In this document: piece after piece, positions 1-9,164 of the stretch | Layout of the letters: each line of letters begins with the position of its first letter | How positions within the stretch are numbered: position 1 is the first letter of the stretch | Origin: Bacteroidota bacterium | Lineage (GTDB): Bacteria > Bacteroidota > Bacteroidia > AKYH767-A > OLB10 | Direction of reading: 5' to 3' | Length of the DNA stretch: 64,000 nt | NCBI GenBank assembly: GCA_016717325.1 | Contig: JADKFV010000014.1 | Span: forward strand, 1 to 64,000 | Program-made: the position numbers and the translations under genes | Notes under the pieces: generated by a model | Database searches by the model: none | What the model saw: the letters and a program-made list of their open reading frames with translations, nothing else | Told to the model about the DNA's origin: nothing

Positions 1-768
1 CTCAGCCTGCAAGGCATTGTGCTTATGATAATGTACCTTATAGGATTTTTTGCCGCGCTTGGTGCCGCATGGTTGTTGAAGTATTTTGTAAAAACTCGCG
101 AGCGTTCTTTTTTTATTATGGAAATTCCTGTGTACCGCATGCCGCGTTGGAAGAATGTTTTTTTTACCATTATCGATAAAGTAAAAGTGTTTTTGTTCGA
201 TGCCGGAAAAATAATTCTTGCCATTTCTATCATCCTTTGGGTGCTCAGTACCTTTGGTCCTATAGGCCGCCAACAATCCATTGCAGATAAATATGCTGTA
301 TTGAAAACCGCCCCCAATGCCGATAGTAGCGCTTTGTATTATCAATTTCAAAGTGAAAGGTTAGAGAATTCTTATGCCGGCATTGTTGGGCATTGGATAG
401 AACCGGCAATAAGCCCTCTTGGTTTCGATTGGAAAATAGGGATTGCACTCATTACTTCTTTTGCAGCTCGCGAAGTTTTTGTTGGCACCATGAGTACCAT
501 TTACAGTGTTGGCGAAAATGGTGATCAATTAAAAACGGTGCGCGAAAAAATGATGGCCGAAAAAAATAAAATAACCGGCAAGCCGCGGTATGATTTTGCA
601 ACAGGTATGTCGCTCATGCTTTTTTATGCCTTTGCTATGCAATGTATGAGTACACTGGCAGTAGTAAAACGCGAAACCGGCAGATGGATGTATCCCATTT
701 TTCAATTTATTTACATGGGCGCATTGGCTTATTTGGCAAGCCTTGCAGCGTATCAATATTTCAAATAA
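1..768 (+). CDS. feoB: Ferrous iron transport protein B, C-terminal part
   Basis: This is the 3' part of a ferrous iron permease; the frame is open from base 1, so the gene starts outside the window and the N-terminal G-protein domain is not visible. FeoB imports Fe2+ across the inner membrane. What remains is the membrane half: a hydrophobic segment at the very start, the amphipathic stretch reading MEIPVYRMPRWKNV that is typical of the FeoB Gate/core region, several further membrane helices, the conserved SFAAREVFVGTMSTIYSV segment near residue 155, and a last helix pair ending in a short cytoplasmic tail. The first ATG in frame (19) is an internal methionine, not the start. The spacer to the next gene carries an imperfect direct repeat and nothing else. 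Confidence 0.93.
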   Translation, partial: LSLQGIVLMIMYLIGFFAALGAAWLLKYFVKTRERSFFIMEIPVYRMPRWKNVFFTIIDKVKVFLFDAGKIILAISIILWVLSTFGPIGRQQSIADKYAVLKTAPNADSSALYYQFQSERLENSYAGIVGHWIEPAISPLGFDWKIGIALITSFAAREVFVGTMSTIYSVGENGDQLKTVREKMMAEKNKITGKPRYDFATGMSLMLFYAFAMQCMSTLAVVKRETGRWMYPIFQFIYMGALAYLASLAAYQYFK

Positions 769-903
769 TTTTTTGAAGTGCCGAAGTTGTGACACAACGA
801 TGCACAAAGGTTGGTGGATGCGTTAATTCTTTGTGAACCTTTTGAATTTATCTTAGTGAAACTTTGTGGTATAATTTTTTGAAGTGCAGAAGTTGAGAGA
901 CAA
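764..903 (+). repeat. Imperfect direct repeat downstream of feoB
   Basis: Two copies of a segment reading approximately AATTTTTTGAAGTGC-GAAGTTG lie at about 769-792 and 872-895, roughly 103 bases apart, in the spacer after feoB. I see no gene between them. Function unknown; this is probably intergenic repeat debris. Confidence 0.5.
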
Positions 904-926
904 AGTGAAAAGTGAATCTAAACAGT

Positions 927-1526
927 TTACGGATAGCAAAGATTTTTAAACGTACCTTCTATCATATGAGGAAAATTTCCTGTGATGTCTTGCACTTTTA
1001 CTTTATAGGTTCCGGTGATAGTATTTTTTATTACATCACATTCGGTAATGGTAACTATGCCCGGATAATTAGTGTATGCCGTTGAAAGATAATCGCTGCC
1101 AATTTTGAAACTTGCTTCCACTCCATCGCATAAGTTGCTACCGTTGTGTAGCATACAAGCATGGTTGCTATCTGCCACATTGGTACTATACATTTTTGCA
1201 AGAACTCCATAATTTGGAGGATTTTGCCATTCCCAATTTGTAATCGTCAAAGTAAAATTGCCACCATTGAAATATGTTTTCACCACCAACTTTCGGCCAT
1301 GATTATTCGAAGAATTGAATAGTAAGTATGTGTTATTAAACGCTGTAGGAAAATATTGTGCGCTATCGAAAAAGGCCGTCATTTTAGCACTATCGCAATA
1401 TGTTGCAAAAGGATTGTTGTTGCTGTTAATATTACCCGACTCCTCAATGCTCTGTTTTTCTTTCTTGCAATTGAAAGCAAAAAAGGAGAAAACAAAAACA
1501 GCAATATATAAGGCTTTGTTATTCAT
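927..1526 (-). CDS. Hypothetical lipoprotein
   Basis: A roughly 199-residue protein that I cannot assign with certainty. The N-terminus is a lipoprotein signal peptide: MNNKALYIAVF, a hydrophobic core, then a lipobox ending FAFNC followed by KKE, so the mature protein is probably lipid-anchored at the cell surface or periplasm. I place the start at the second methionine (1526), because an ATG at 1547 would put seven extra polar residues before the signal peptide. The rest looks like a small beta-rich domain with four cysteines, and the C-terminal part (ITGTYKVKVQDITGNFP, then GTFKNLCYP) resembles DUF6252-type secreted proteins of Bacteroidota. That resemblance is by eye. It is convergent with feoB and divergent from the next gene. 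Confidence 0.7.
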   Translation of the reverse strand: MNNKALYIAVFVFSFFAFNCKKEKQSIEESGNINSNNNPFATYCDSAKMTAFFDSAQYFPTAFNNTYLLFNSSNNHGRKLVVKTYFNGGNFTLTITNWEWQNPPNYGVLAKMYSTNVADSNHACMLHNGSNLCDGVEASFKIGSDYLSTAYTNYPGIVTITECDVIKNTITGTYKVKVQDITGNFPHMIEGTFKNLCYP

Positions 1527-1578
1527 ACTATTTTCAGACAGTGGCAAATATTATCTAACGAAAATAGGCTATAAATGG

Positions 1579-1586
1579 TACATTTG
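1579..1586 (+). promoter_or_regulatory. Putative Bacteroidota -7 box for the thioredoxin-like gene
   Basis: TACATTTG matches the Bacteroidota -7 consensus TAnnTTTG and ends 18 bases before the ATG at 1605. No clear -33 TTTG is visible at the usual spacing, so this is a moderate call. Confidence 0.45.
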
Positions 1587-1604
1587 CAAAAAATATAAAA
1601 ACCT

Positions 1605-2147
1605 ATGATGCGAATAGCAGTATTAGCAAATTTAGTTTTCATAATTTTGGGAGGTTGTAATGCACAATCGACCAATAAAGGTAATGATTCACTTGCAAAT
1701 GGAGAAAAACGTATACAGTGGATGTCGTTTACCGAAGCAGTAGAAAAAAACAAAACAGCACCACGCAAAATTTTTATTGATGTATATACTGAATGGTGTG
1801 GCTGGTGCAAAAAAATGGACAAGACTACATTTGTCGATAGCAATGTGGTAAATTATATGAGCCAATATTTTTATGCCGTAAAAATGGATGCCGAAAGCCG
1901 CGATTCGGTAAACTTTGGCGATCACACTTTTACCTACCTGCCCGACCAAAAAGCAAATGAACTGGCAATATCTTTACTTAATGGAAAAATGAGTTATCCT
2001 ACTTTTGTAATTATGGACGAAAACATAAAACTACTTTCCCCTGTTGCCGGCTATCAAACAGCGCCACAAATAATGCCCATATTAAAATATTTTGGCGACA
2101 ATATTTATCTGAAACAAAACTGGGAAGAATATTCCAAAACAAAATAA
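1605..2147 (+). CDS. Thioredoxin-like lipoprotein
   Basis: A 180-residue thiol-disulfide oxidoreductase of the thioredoxin fold. It begins with a lipoprotein signal peptide (lipobox around ILGGC, cysteine near residue 19), so it is probably anchored in the periplasm. The redox motif WCGWC lies in DVYTEWCGWCKKMDKTTF near residues 60-77, the place expected for a CxxC active site after the first strand of the fold, and the cis-proline region is MSYPTFVIMD further on. This layout matches the Thioredoxin_7/DUF255-like family used for disulfide reduction or isomerisation of exported proteins. The substrate is not evident. It stands alone, with its own -7 box, and is followed by the ABC-F gene in the same direction. 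Confidence 0.85.
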   Translation: MMRIAVLANLVFIILGGCNAQSTNKGNDSLANGEKRIQWMSFTEAVEKNKTAPRKIFIDVYTEWCGWCKKMDKTTFVDSNVVNYMSQYFYAVKMDAESRDSVNFGDHTFTYLPDQKANELAISLLNGKMSYPTFVIMDENIKLLSPVAGYQTAPQIMPILKYFGDNIYLKQNWEEYSKTK

Positions 2148-2222
2148 TTTTAATACAACATTTATTAAGCTTAAGAATATTTTTCAGCTTAATTTTTTCA
2201 AAAACAAAAATCAAAAAGAGCA

Positions 2223-4131
2223 ATGCTGGTACTCAATAATATTACTTTCGAATTTGGTTCGCGCGCTTTATTCAAAGATACTTCGTGGCATATTAAGCCG
2301 GGCGAAAAAATAGGACTCATAGGCCGCAACGGAACAGGCAAGTCAACTTTATTGCGTGTTATTTCCAAAGAGTACAGTTTAAGTGGTGGCGAAATCACCG
2401 GTCGCAAAGATATGTCGATAGGGTTTCTCAATCAGGATTTACTTTCATACGAATCGGACGATAGTATTTTGGAAGTGGCCATGCAGGCATTCGAAAAAGA
2501 ATTGATACTCGAAAAAATAGAAGCATTGCTGGTAGAACTGGAACACAACCACGATGAAAAATTATTGCACAACCTACACGACTGGCAGCATGAGTTTGAA
2601 GTGCTTGGTGGTTACGATATCATGCACAAATCAGCTTCGGTATTAGAAGCATTAGGATTTAGCACCGAAGATTTGAAACGCCCTTTGCGTACTTTTTCGG
2701 GAGGATGGCGTATGCGTGTGATGCTGGCAAAAATACTTTTATGCAAGCCCGATTTATTGTTACTCGATGAGCCTACCAATCACCTCGACTTACCTTCTAT
2801 ACAATGGCTTGAACAATACCTTACCGATTACGATGGTACTTTTGTGGTGGTATCGCACGACAGGTATTTTCTTGATAAAGTAGTAACAAAAATTGCCGAA
2901 GTGGCTAACCAAAAAATTACTTTGTACAGCGGCAATTATTCTTTTTACCTTGAAGAAAAAGCCGGCCGCGAAGCATTGCAACAAAACCGGTTTACCAATC
3001 AACAAAAATATATAAAAGAACAAGAGCGACTTATAGAACGCTTTAAAGCCAAGGCCTCGAAGGCTACTATGGCACAATCGCGTATGAAAATGTTGGCAAG
3101 GCTCGAAACGGTTGATGAAGTGGAATCGGATGATGCCGCCATACGTATAAAATTTTCGTTCGATGTGCAACCGGTAAAATTATCAATCGCTTAAATATAA
3201 AAAGTAAGCGGTATGATTCCATGGAAATTATTCGCAACAGCGAAATAGAAATTGAAAAGGGCGATAAGATTGCACTCATTGGCGCAAATGGAAAAGGAAA
3301 ATCGACCATGTTGCGCATCATCAATAATAGTGAGCCTTTCGAAGGCACACATGAATGGGGATACAATGTTGTGCCGGCATTTTTTGCTCAGCATCAATTA
3401 GAAGCATTGAACCTGAAAAACACATTGATGGAAGAACTGCAACATCATGCCCCCATGGAAACCGATAATACTTTGCGTGGTTTGCTTGGAGCATTTTTAT
3501 TTAACGGTGACGATGTTTTCAAAAAGTAAAAGTACTATCAGGAGGTGAAAAATCGCGGGTGGCACTTGCAAAAACTATTCTTACAAAAGCCAATTTCCTG
3601 TTACTCGATGAGCCTACCAATCACCTCGATATGAAAAGTGTGAATACGCTTATAAAAGTATTGGAAGACTACGAAGGCTCGTTTGTTGTAGTATCGCACG
3701 ACAGGTATTTCTTATCGCAAATTGCCAACAAGATTTGGTATATTGAAGATAAAGTGCTCAAACAATATCCCGGAACTTACGATGAATTTGAATATTACAA
3801 ATCGCAACAGAAACAACAAGCCGCAGCCGAAACCGTTAAACCTGCAAAGGCCGCCAAAGTAATTGAAACAAACAACGATGGCGATAAAGAAAAAAAGAAA
3901 CAACAAACAAAACTCAACAACCGCATAAAATCGCTTGACGAACTTTCGGCAAAAGCCAAAAAAGAGTTGCAGCAAATAATAGCCGACATGAGTAATGGCG
4001 ATGTAGTTAGCAATGGCGAAAAAGTAAAAGCTATGGCACAGATGATGAAAATGAAAGAAAACGAAATTGCCAAACTTGAAGCCGAATGGGAAGAAGTATA
4101 TACACAATTAATGGCCATTGAAGATAATTGA
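2223..4131 (+). CDS. ABC-F family ATPase, reading frame broken twice
   Basis: An ABC-F protein of about 637 residues once two single-base deletions are allowed for. ABC-F proteins have two cytosolic ATPase domains and no membrane domain, and act on ribosomes in translation or antibiotic protection. Domain 1 has Walker A GRNGTGKST (about residue 36), signature FSGGW, Walker B LLLDEPTNHLD and the switch VVVSHDRYFL. After a charged linker, domain 2 has Walker A GANGKGKST, signature LSGGEKSRVALAK, LLLDEPTNHLD and VVVSHDRYFL again, then a charged coiled-coil C-terminus. The frame slips at about 3172 (expected VQPGKII) and in the A-run at 3521-3525 (expected FKKVKVLSGGE). Both slips restore perfect family sequence, so a sequencing or assembly error is more likely than decay. 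It overlaps the next gene by a TTGA junction. Confidence 0.88.
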
Positions 4132-5465
4132 ATTCAGGATTTAAATTTAAAATATTGACAAACAACCTTAAGATTATAGTGCTTTTTTTGCTTTGCTATT
4201 CAAATATAGTAGCACAAGAAAATGAGAGCGATGCTGCATACAACAATAACCATATACGTTACCAGAATTATATTTACAAACCATACATTAAAACAGTTAT
4301 ATTCGAACCTACTGCCGCAAAACTGATGTTGCCTATGTATGATTTGTATGGCGATGCAACTTTAACACTAAAGTTTGACGACCTCGATGCAGATTTTAAA
4401 AACTATAATTACACCATACAACATTGCACGCCCGATTGGCAACCGAGCGATATTGTAGAATCCGATTTTGTAACCGGTTTCAATAACGAACGAATTTTGA
4501 ATTACAAAACGTCCTTTAATACCCTTGTAAAATACACACACTACGAGCTCATCTTTCCAAACGAAAACCTGAAACCAATGATTAGCGGAAATTATGTTTT
4601 GACAGTGTTTCAGGATGATGATAAAGAAAACCGCGTGCTTACTCAGCAATTTATGGTTTTTGAAAATGTTGTAACCATAGCACAAAATATTCACCGTGCT
4701 ACAAACCCTGAACTCCGAAGCACCAGTCAGGAAATTGATTTCGTTATTAATCTGAATAAATTGTTTCTGCCCAATCCGTTTACTGATTTAAAAACGGTGA
4801 TATTACAAAATGGCCGTTGGGATAATGCTATAAAAAATCTGCGACCTCAGTTTATACGAACCGATGAATTGGAATATAATTACGATAAGGAAAACGTGTT
4901 TGAAGGAGGAAATCAATTTCGCAGATTCGATACGCGTAGTATTCGCTATCAAACAGAATTTATTAAAGACATTGCGTACAACGATTCGTTAAAAATGTAC
5001 GATGTAGTTTTGCTGCCTTCGCAAAGACGCACTGCCGAAAGATATGTAAGCGAAGAAGATATTAACGGAAAATATTTAATAAAATATCAGGAAGGAAATA
5101 ATGATGACCTCGAGGCCGATTATGTAAACGTTACCTTCTCTTTAAAAAATTTGTATGGTTCCGACTCTTCAAATGTGTATGTGTTTGGTGCATTAACAAA
5201 TTGGGAATTGTCGCCTGCCAACCGTATGAAATATGTTTCTGAATTGGGTTTATATTATTACACTGCGCAATTAAAACAAGGCTATTACAACTATGCACTT
5301 GTTACCGATGACATTAATAATTCCACCGCTTCGTTTACAGAAATAGAAGGCAATCATTGGGAAACAGAAAATGAGTACACCATTTTAGTTTATCACCAAC
5401 CAACCAATAAAAGATATTCTTCATTGATAGGAATACAAAAAATTTCTTCCTCGCGCATTTACTAA
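4128..5465 (+). CDS. Type IX secretion system plug protein (DUF5103)
   Basis: A 445-residue exported protein matching the DUF5103 family, now described as the plug protein of the T9SS outer-membrane translocon, which is thought to seal the periplasmic side of the SprA channel. There is a signal peptide (hydrophobic KIIVLFLLCYSNIVAQ, cleavage after VAQ), an N-terminal domain with YKPYIKTVIFEP and the family-typical YNYTIQHCTPDWQPSDI, and a C-terminal beta-sandwich resembling a carbohydrate-binding fold (VYVFGALTNWELSPANRM, then YYYTAQLKQGYYNY). The start is TTG at 4128, overlapping the ABC-F stop. A second TTG at 4155 would give a shorter signal peptide and is equally possible. The overlap suggests translational coupling to the ATPase gene. 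Confidence 0.82.
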   Translation: MNSGFKFKILTNNLKIIVLFLLCYSNIVAQENESDAAYNNNHIRYQNYIYKPYIKTVIFEPTAAKLMLPMYDLYGDATLTLKFDDLDADFKNYNYTIQHCTPDWQPSDIVESDFVTGFNNERILNYKTSFNTLVKYTHYELIFPNENLKPMISGNYVLTVFQDDDKENRVLTQQFMVFENVVTIAQNIHRATNPELRSTSQEIDFVINLNKLFLPNPFTDLKTVILQNGRWDNAIKNLRPQFIRTDELEYNYDKENVFEGGNQFRRFDTRSIRYQTEFIKDIAYNDSLKMYDVVLLPSQRRTAERYVSEEDINGKYLIKYQEGNNDDLEADYVNVTFSLKNLYGSDSSNVYVFGALTNWELSPANRMKYVSELGLYYYTAQLKQGYYNYALVTDDINNSTASFTEIEGNHWETENEYTILVYHQPTNKRYSSLIGIQKISSSRIY

Positions 5466-5549
5466 TATTGTTTGTATATTATTTTTTCGAAAATTTATTT
5501 GCGCATGTAAAAACAACATACATTTGTGCGCAACTAAAGCATACGAACA

Positions 5550-5936
5550 TTGACAATTGCCATAACAAAAGGAATAAGTGTAAGTGTTGAAACTATTTTT
5601 CAACGTGAGCATTCTAATGAAAAAATGCATCAATACGTTTTTGCGTATCGCATCCTTATTGAAAACAATAGCAACGTTACAGTTTGTTTACGCAGAAGGC
5701 ATTGGCACATTATAGATGGCGATGGTACAAAGCGTGAGGTAGAAGGCGAAGGCGTTGTGGGCGAACAACCCATACTCGAACCAGGCAGCAAATACAAATA
5801 CGTTTCAGGTTGCAATATCAGTTGCGAAATGGGAAAAATGCACGGCACCTACACAATGGAAAATATGGAAGACCATACTTTTTTCGATATCGATATTCCT
5901 GCCTTTATGATGGAGGTACCTTTTATTTTGAATTAG
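5550..5936 (+). CDS. apaG: ApaG family protein
   Basis: A 128-residue ApaG (DUF525) protein, a single immunoglobulin-like/FN3-type beta-sandwich of unsettled function that has been linked to Co2+/Mg2+ resistance and diadenosine tetraphosphate metabolism. The family pattern is clear: SVETIFQRE, FAYRILIENNS, LRRRHWHIIDGDG, EVEGEGVVGEQPILEPG and MHGTYTM. Length is normal for the family. The start is TTG at 5550; translation from there gives the usual short lead before the first strand, and no ATG is available close by. It follows the plug gene after 84 bases on the same strand. Confidence 0.93.
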   Translation: MTIAITKGISVSVETIFQREHSNEKMHQYVFAYRILIENNSNVTVCLRRRHWHIIDGDGTKREVEGEGVVGEQPILEPGSKYKYVSGCNISCEMGKMHGTYTMENMEDHTFFDIDIPAFMMEVPFILN

Positions 5937-6602
5937 CGAATAAGTTTTTAGTTTAATGTTTTTAGTTCAATGTTCTAAGTTTCGTTTTTAGTTTTTTGTT
6001 CCGTGTTCCAAATTTTAAGTTTCCACAATTATTTCTGTTCAATCATTTATTAGTGCAACACCTAAGGCATGTTTTATTTTTATTGCAAAATATTTTTTTG
6101 ATGTTTTGTAGGATGGATTAAAAACCATCCTTACAATATTGAGTCGAACCTACGGCTCTATTGCTTTCGCGTATGTTGCTGCACCACAATATCCCCGAAG
6201 GGGATAAATATTAATAGCCATGGGTGCAACCCATGGTATTTTGAAATTGAATTTTTGGAGCAATCAAGGTTTGTGGGGACACAAACCTTGGCGATAAAGT
6301 GCGCAAACCTTGGTGATGGAGGACACGAACATTGACGGAAAATGGTTTGTGCAACAAAGGTTGCACAACAAGAATCCCGTAGGGAAGAAGCAAGTTGTAG
6401 CCATGGGTTTTAACCCATGGCATTTCGCAATCATAAATAAAACCCATGGTATTAAAAAATTGAATTGAGGGTACAATCAAGGTTTGTGGGGACACAAACC
6501 TTGGCGGAGGAGGACGCAAACCTTGGCCTAAAAAAACAAATCAAAAGCCGCAATTAAAAAATAACAACATCAAATAAATCACTAATGTTCCTCTAAAATA
6601 TC
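5937..6602 (+). repeat. Palindrome-rich intergenic repeat island, copy 1
   Basis: There is no gene in this stretch. It opens with low-complexity TTTTTAGTTT/GTTCTAAGTTTC repeats (5941-6010), then a mosaic of short palindromic elements: a hairpin GGATGGATTAAAAACCATCC with a conserved tail to 6169; CCATGGGTGCAACCCATGG at 6218-6236; an 11-bp-stem hairpin at 6265-6291, repeated at 6478-6504; TCCCGTAGGGA near 6375; and CCATGGGTTTTAACCCATGG at 6401-6420. The block 6260-6436 is identical to 9857-10033. Apparent short reading frames on the minus strand here are by-products of the repeats. Confidence 0.8.
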
Positions 6603-6610
6603 TATATTTG
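6603..6610 (+). promoter_or_regulatory. Putative -7 box for the 180-bp-repeat protein
   Basis: TATATTTG fits the Bacteroidota TAnnTTTG consensus and lies 25 bases before the ATG at 6636, just outside the repeat island. No good -33 element is visible. Confidence 0.45.
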
Positions 6611-6635
6611 TTACATCAATAAAACTCAACCAAAA

Positions 6636-9164
6636 ATGAAAAACTTTCTCCTCCTTATTTTATTCATTACTTTTTACACAACAAACCTCTTATCACAAAA
6701 CCCATTAGTAAAACAATGGGATAAACGCTTTGGTGGAACAGATAATGATTATCTTACTTCCTTACAACAAACATATGATGGAGGTTATATTTTAGGAGGA
6801 TATACAGAATCCGGAATAGGCGGGGATAAAACACAACCCTCGTGGGGAGGTCCGGATTACTGGGTTGTTAAAATTGATTCCCTGGGAAATAAACAATGGG
6901 ATAAACGCTTTGGTGGAATTGATTTTGAAATACTCAGTTCATTACAGCAAACAAAAGATGGAGGATATATTTTGGGAGGATATTCTTTCTCCGGAATCAA
7001 CGGAGATAAAACACAATCTTCATGGGGTGCATTTGATTACTGGATTGTGAAAGTTGACTCACTTGGCACAAAGCAATGGGATAAACGATTTGGAGGAATA
7101 GATGATGATAGGAATAATACCTTAAAACAAACAATAGATGGTGGATATATTTTAGGAGGATACTCTTCATCTGGAATAAGTGGCGATAAAACACAGCCCG
7201 CATGGGGTGGTGCTGATTACTGGATAGTCAAAATTGACTCGCTTGGGGTAAAACAATGGGATAAGCGCTTTGGAGGTACAAGTGATGATTTTCTTTTTTC
7301 ATTACAACAAACAACCGATGGAGGATATATTTTAGGAGGATTTTCTACGTCCTCACTCAATGGAAATAAAACACAACCTTCATGGGGTAATGAGGATTAT
7401 TGGATTGTAAAAATTGATTCGGTTGGCACACAGCAATGGGATAAACGCTTTGGTGGAACAAGTAATGATTTTCTTTATTCCTTACAACAAACTACAGATG
7501 GAGGATATATTTTAGAAGGATATTCGTACTCTGGAATAAGTGGAGATAAAACACAACCTGCATGGGGAGGAGGAGATTACTGGATTGTAAAAATAAACTC
7601 TTTTGGTATATTTCAATGGGACAAGCGATATGGTGGAACTGGATATGAAGAAGGCTCTGGATATATTTCACAAACTACAAATGGTGGATATTTATTGTCG
7701 GGTGATTCTTATTCGCCTATGAGTGGAGATAAGACGGAAAATAATTTGGGTTTTGAACAAGCATGGGTTGTAAAAACAGATTCGCTTGGCAATCAGCTAT
7801 GGGACAAAACAGTTTTTACAAACGGGCATGATGAATTCGGCTTAGCTATTCAAACAAAAGACGGGTGCTATGCCATGGCGAATTCTACTAATGGCGGAAT
7901 TGGAGGTTACAAAACCCAAGCTTCACAAGGAGTTTCTGATTATTGGATAATAAAATTTTGTGATACAACTTCTGCAGTTATTCCTACAGTTAATTTAGCT
8001 GCAAGTGATACCACCTTATGCGAAAAAAATTGTATTGATTTTACAGACATCAGCACAAATAATCCAACTGCGTGGCAATGGACTTTTAATGGTGCAAATA
8101 TTACATCAAGCACATTGCAAAATCCTAAAGGCATTTGTTATAACACCAATGGCAATTATGATGTAACACTAATAGCATGCAATTCTGCAGGCTGCGATAC
8201 ACTCACTATTAATAATTTCATTATTGTTGATGCCATACCAACTATCAATTTAGGAAATGATACTTTGATTTGTAATGGCGATTCCATGTTGCTCGATGCA
8301 GGTGCAGGATTCGCTTCTTATTTATGGAGTAATAATTCTACAACGCAAACAATCACTGTTGCATCCCCGGGAGTTTATACTGTGCAAATAACTTCTGGTG
8401 CTTGTGCAGCAACGGATACAGTTATAGTTAATTTTATTCCTTGTGCATTACCGGTTGTCAGTTTGGCGGCAAGCGATACTATCTTTTGCGAAAAGCAATC
8501 CCTCAACTTTTTCGATTTGTCATTAAATAATCCAACATCGTGGCAATGGTATTTTTCAGGAGCTACGCCCGCTACTTCTACATTGCAAAATCCAACAGGA
8601 ATTTATTATCCAAGTTATGGGCAGTTTGATGTAAGTCTGAAAGCATGCAATGCTGGCGGTTGCGATAGCCTCTTCTTTCCAAATTTTATTACTGAGCTGC
8701 AAAACCCACCTGCGCCAATTGTTACTTTAAATGGAAGCATGATGTGCTCATCGCCTGCATACTCTTATGCATGGTACGAGACAGCCAATCTCACATTATT
8801 GTTATCAAGCAACCAATGCTATCAGCCAACACTACCGGGCAATTATTTTCTACTTATTGCAGACAGTAACGGTTGCAGTACACCTTCGGCAACAATTGCA
8901 ATTACAGCTATGCAAAATGAAAATAACCATGCCTGTATACTCACATACAACGGTTCGCAATTATTAGTACAAGGCAACTGTATTACAGACAGCGAATCGT
9001 CTGTGTACATATACGATGCGCAAGGCAAGCAAATTTATGCCACACAACTTTCATCATCAAGTGTCAACTTACCACTCACCAACAACGGAATTTATTTTTA
9101 TCGTGTGGTATCACATGGAGTAACATCACAAGGCAAGTTCTCTTTTCAAAATAGGATGGATTAA
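6636..9164 (+). CDS. Secreted repeat protein with T9SS sorting domain
   Basis: An 842-residue exported protein. After a signal peptide (MKNFLLLILFITFYTTNLLSQ) come about seven repeats of 60 residues, each starting KQWDKRFGG and containing DGGYILGGY, SGI-GDKTQP-WGG and DYWIVKIDSLG. The count and strand-like pattern suggest a seven-bladed beta-propeller. The first five repeats are exactly 180 bases long at DNA level (6711, 6891, 7071, 7251, 7431, next at 7611). Then follow two PKD-like domains (TWQWTF..., SWQWYFSG...) separated by an Ig-like SYLWSNNSTTQTI segment, and a T9SS type A sorting domain (VYIYDAQGKQIY ... GIYFYRVV). It is probably exported through the T9SS to the surface or medium; its ligand is unknown. 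The last residues, RMD, and the stop codon come from a dispersed repeat that begins at 9154. Confidence 0.85.
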   Translation: MKNFLLLILFITFYTTNLLSQNPLVKQWDKRFGGTDNDYLTSLQQTYDGGYILGGYTESGIGGDKTQPSWGGPDYWVVKIDSLGNKQWDKRFGGIDFEILSSLQQTKDGGYILGGYSFSGINGDKTQSSWGAFDYWIVKVDSLGTKQWDKRFGGIDDDRNNTLKQTIDGGYILGGYSSSGISGDKTQPAWGGADYWIVKIDSLGVKQWDKRFGGTSDDFLFSLQQTTDGGYILGGFSTSSLNGNKTQPSWGNEDYWIVKIDSVGTQQWDKRFGGTSNDFLYSLQQTTDGGYILEGYSYSGISGDKTQPAWGGGDYWIVKINSFGIFQWDKRYGGTGYEEGSGYISQTTNGGYLLSGDSYSPMSGDKTENNLGFEQAWVVKTDSLGNQLWDKTVFTNGHDEFGLAIQTKDGCYAMANSTNGGIGGYKTQASQGVSDYWIIKFCDTTSAVIPTVNLAASDTTLCEKNCIDFTDISTNNPTAWQWTFNGANITSSTLQNPKGICYNTNGNYDVTLIACNSAGCDTLTINNFIIVDAIPTINLGNDTLICNGDSMLLDAGAGFASYLWSNNSTTQTITVASPGVYTVQITSGACAATDTVIVNFIPCALPVVSLAASDTIFCEKQSLNFFDLSLNNPTSWQWYFSGATPATSTLQNPTGIYYPSYGQFDVSLKACNAGGCDSLFFPNFITELQNPPAPIVTLNGSMMCSSPAYSYAWYETANLTLLLSSNQCYQPTLPGNYFLLIADSNGCSTPSATIAITAMQNENNHACILTYNGSQLLVQGNCITDSESSVYIYDAQGKQIYATQLSSSSVNLPLTNNGIYFYRVVSHGVTSQGKFSFQNRMD
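6711..7610 (+). repeat. Five in-frame 180-bp tandem repeats
   Basis: CAATGGGATAAACGCTTTGG-type sequence recurs at 6713, 6893, 7073, 7253 and 7433, with no length change between units. DNA similarity is high between units. The sixth and seventh units are diverged and differ in length by one or a few codons. Confidence 0.85.
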
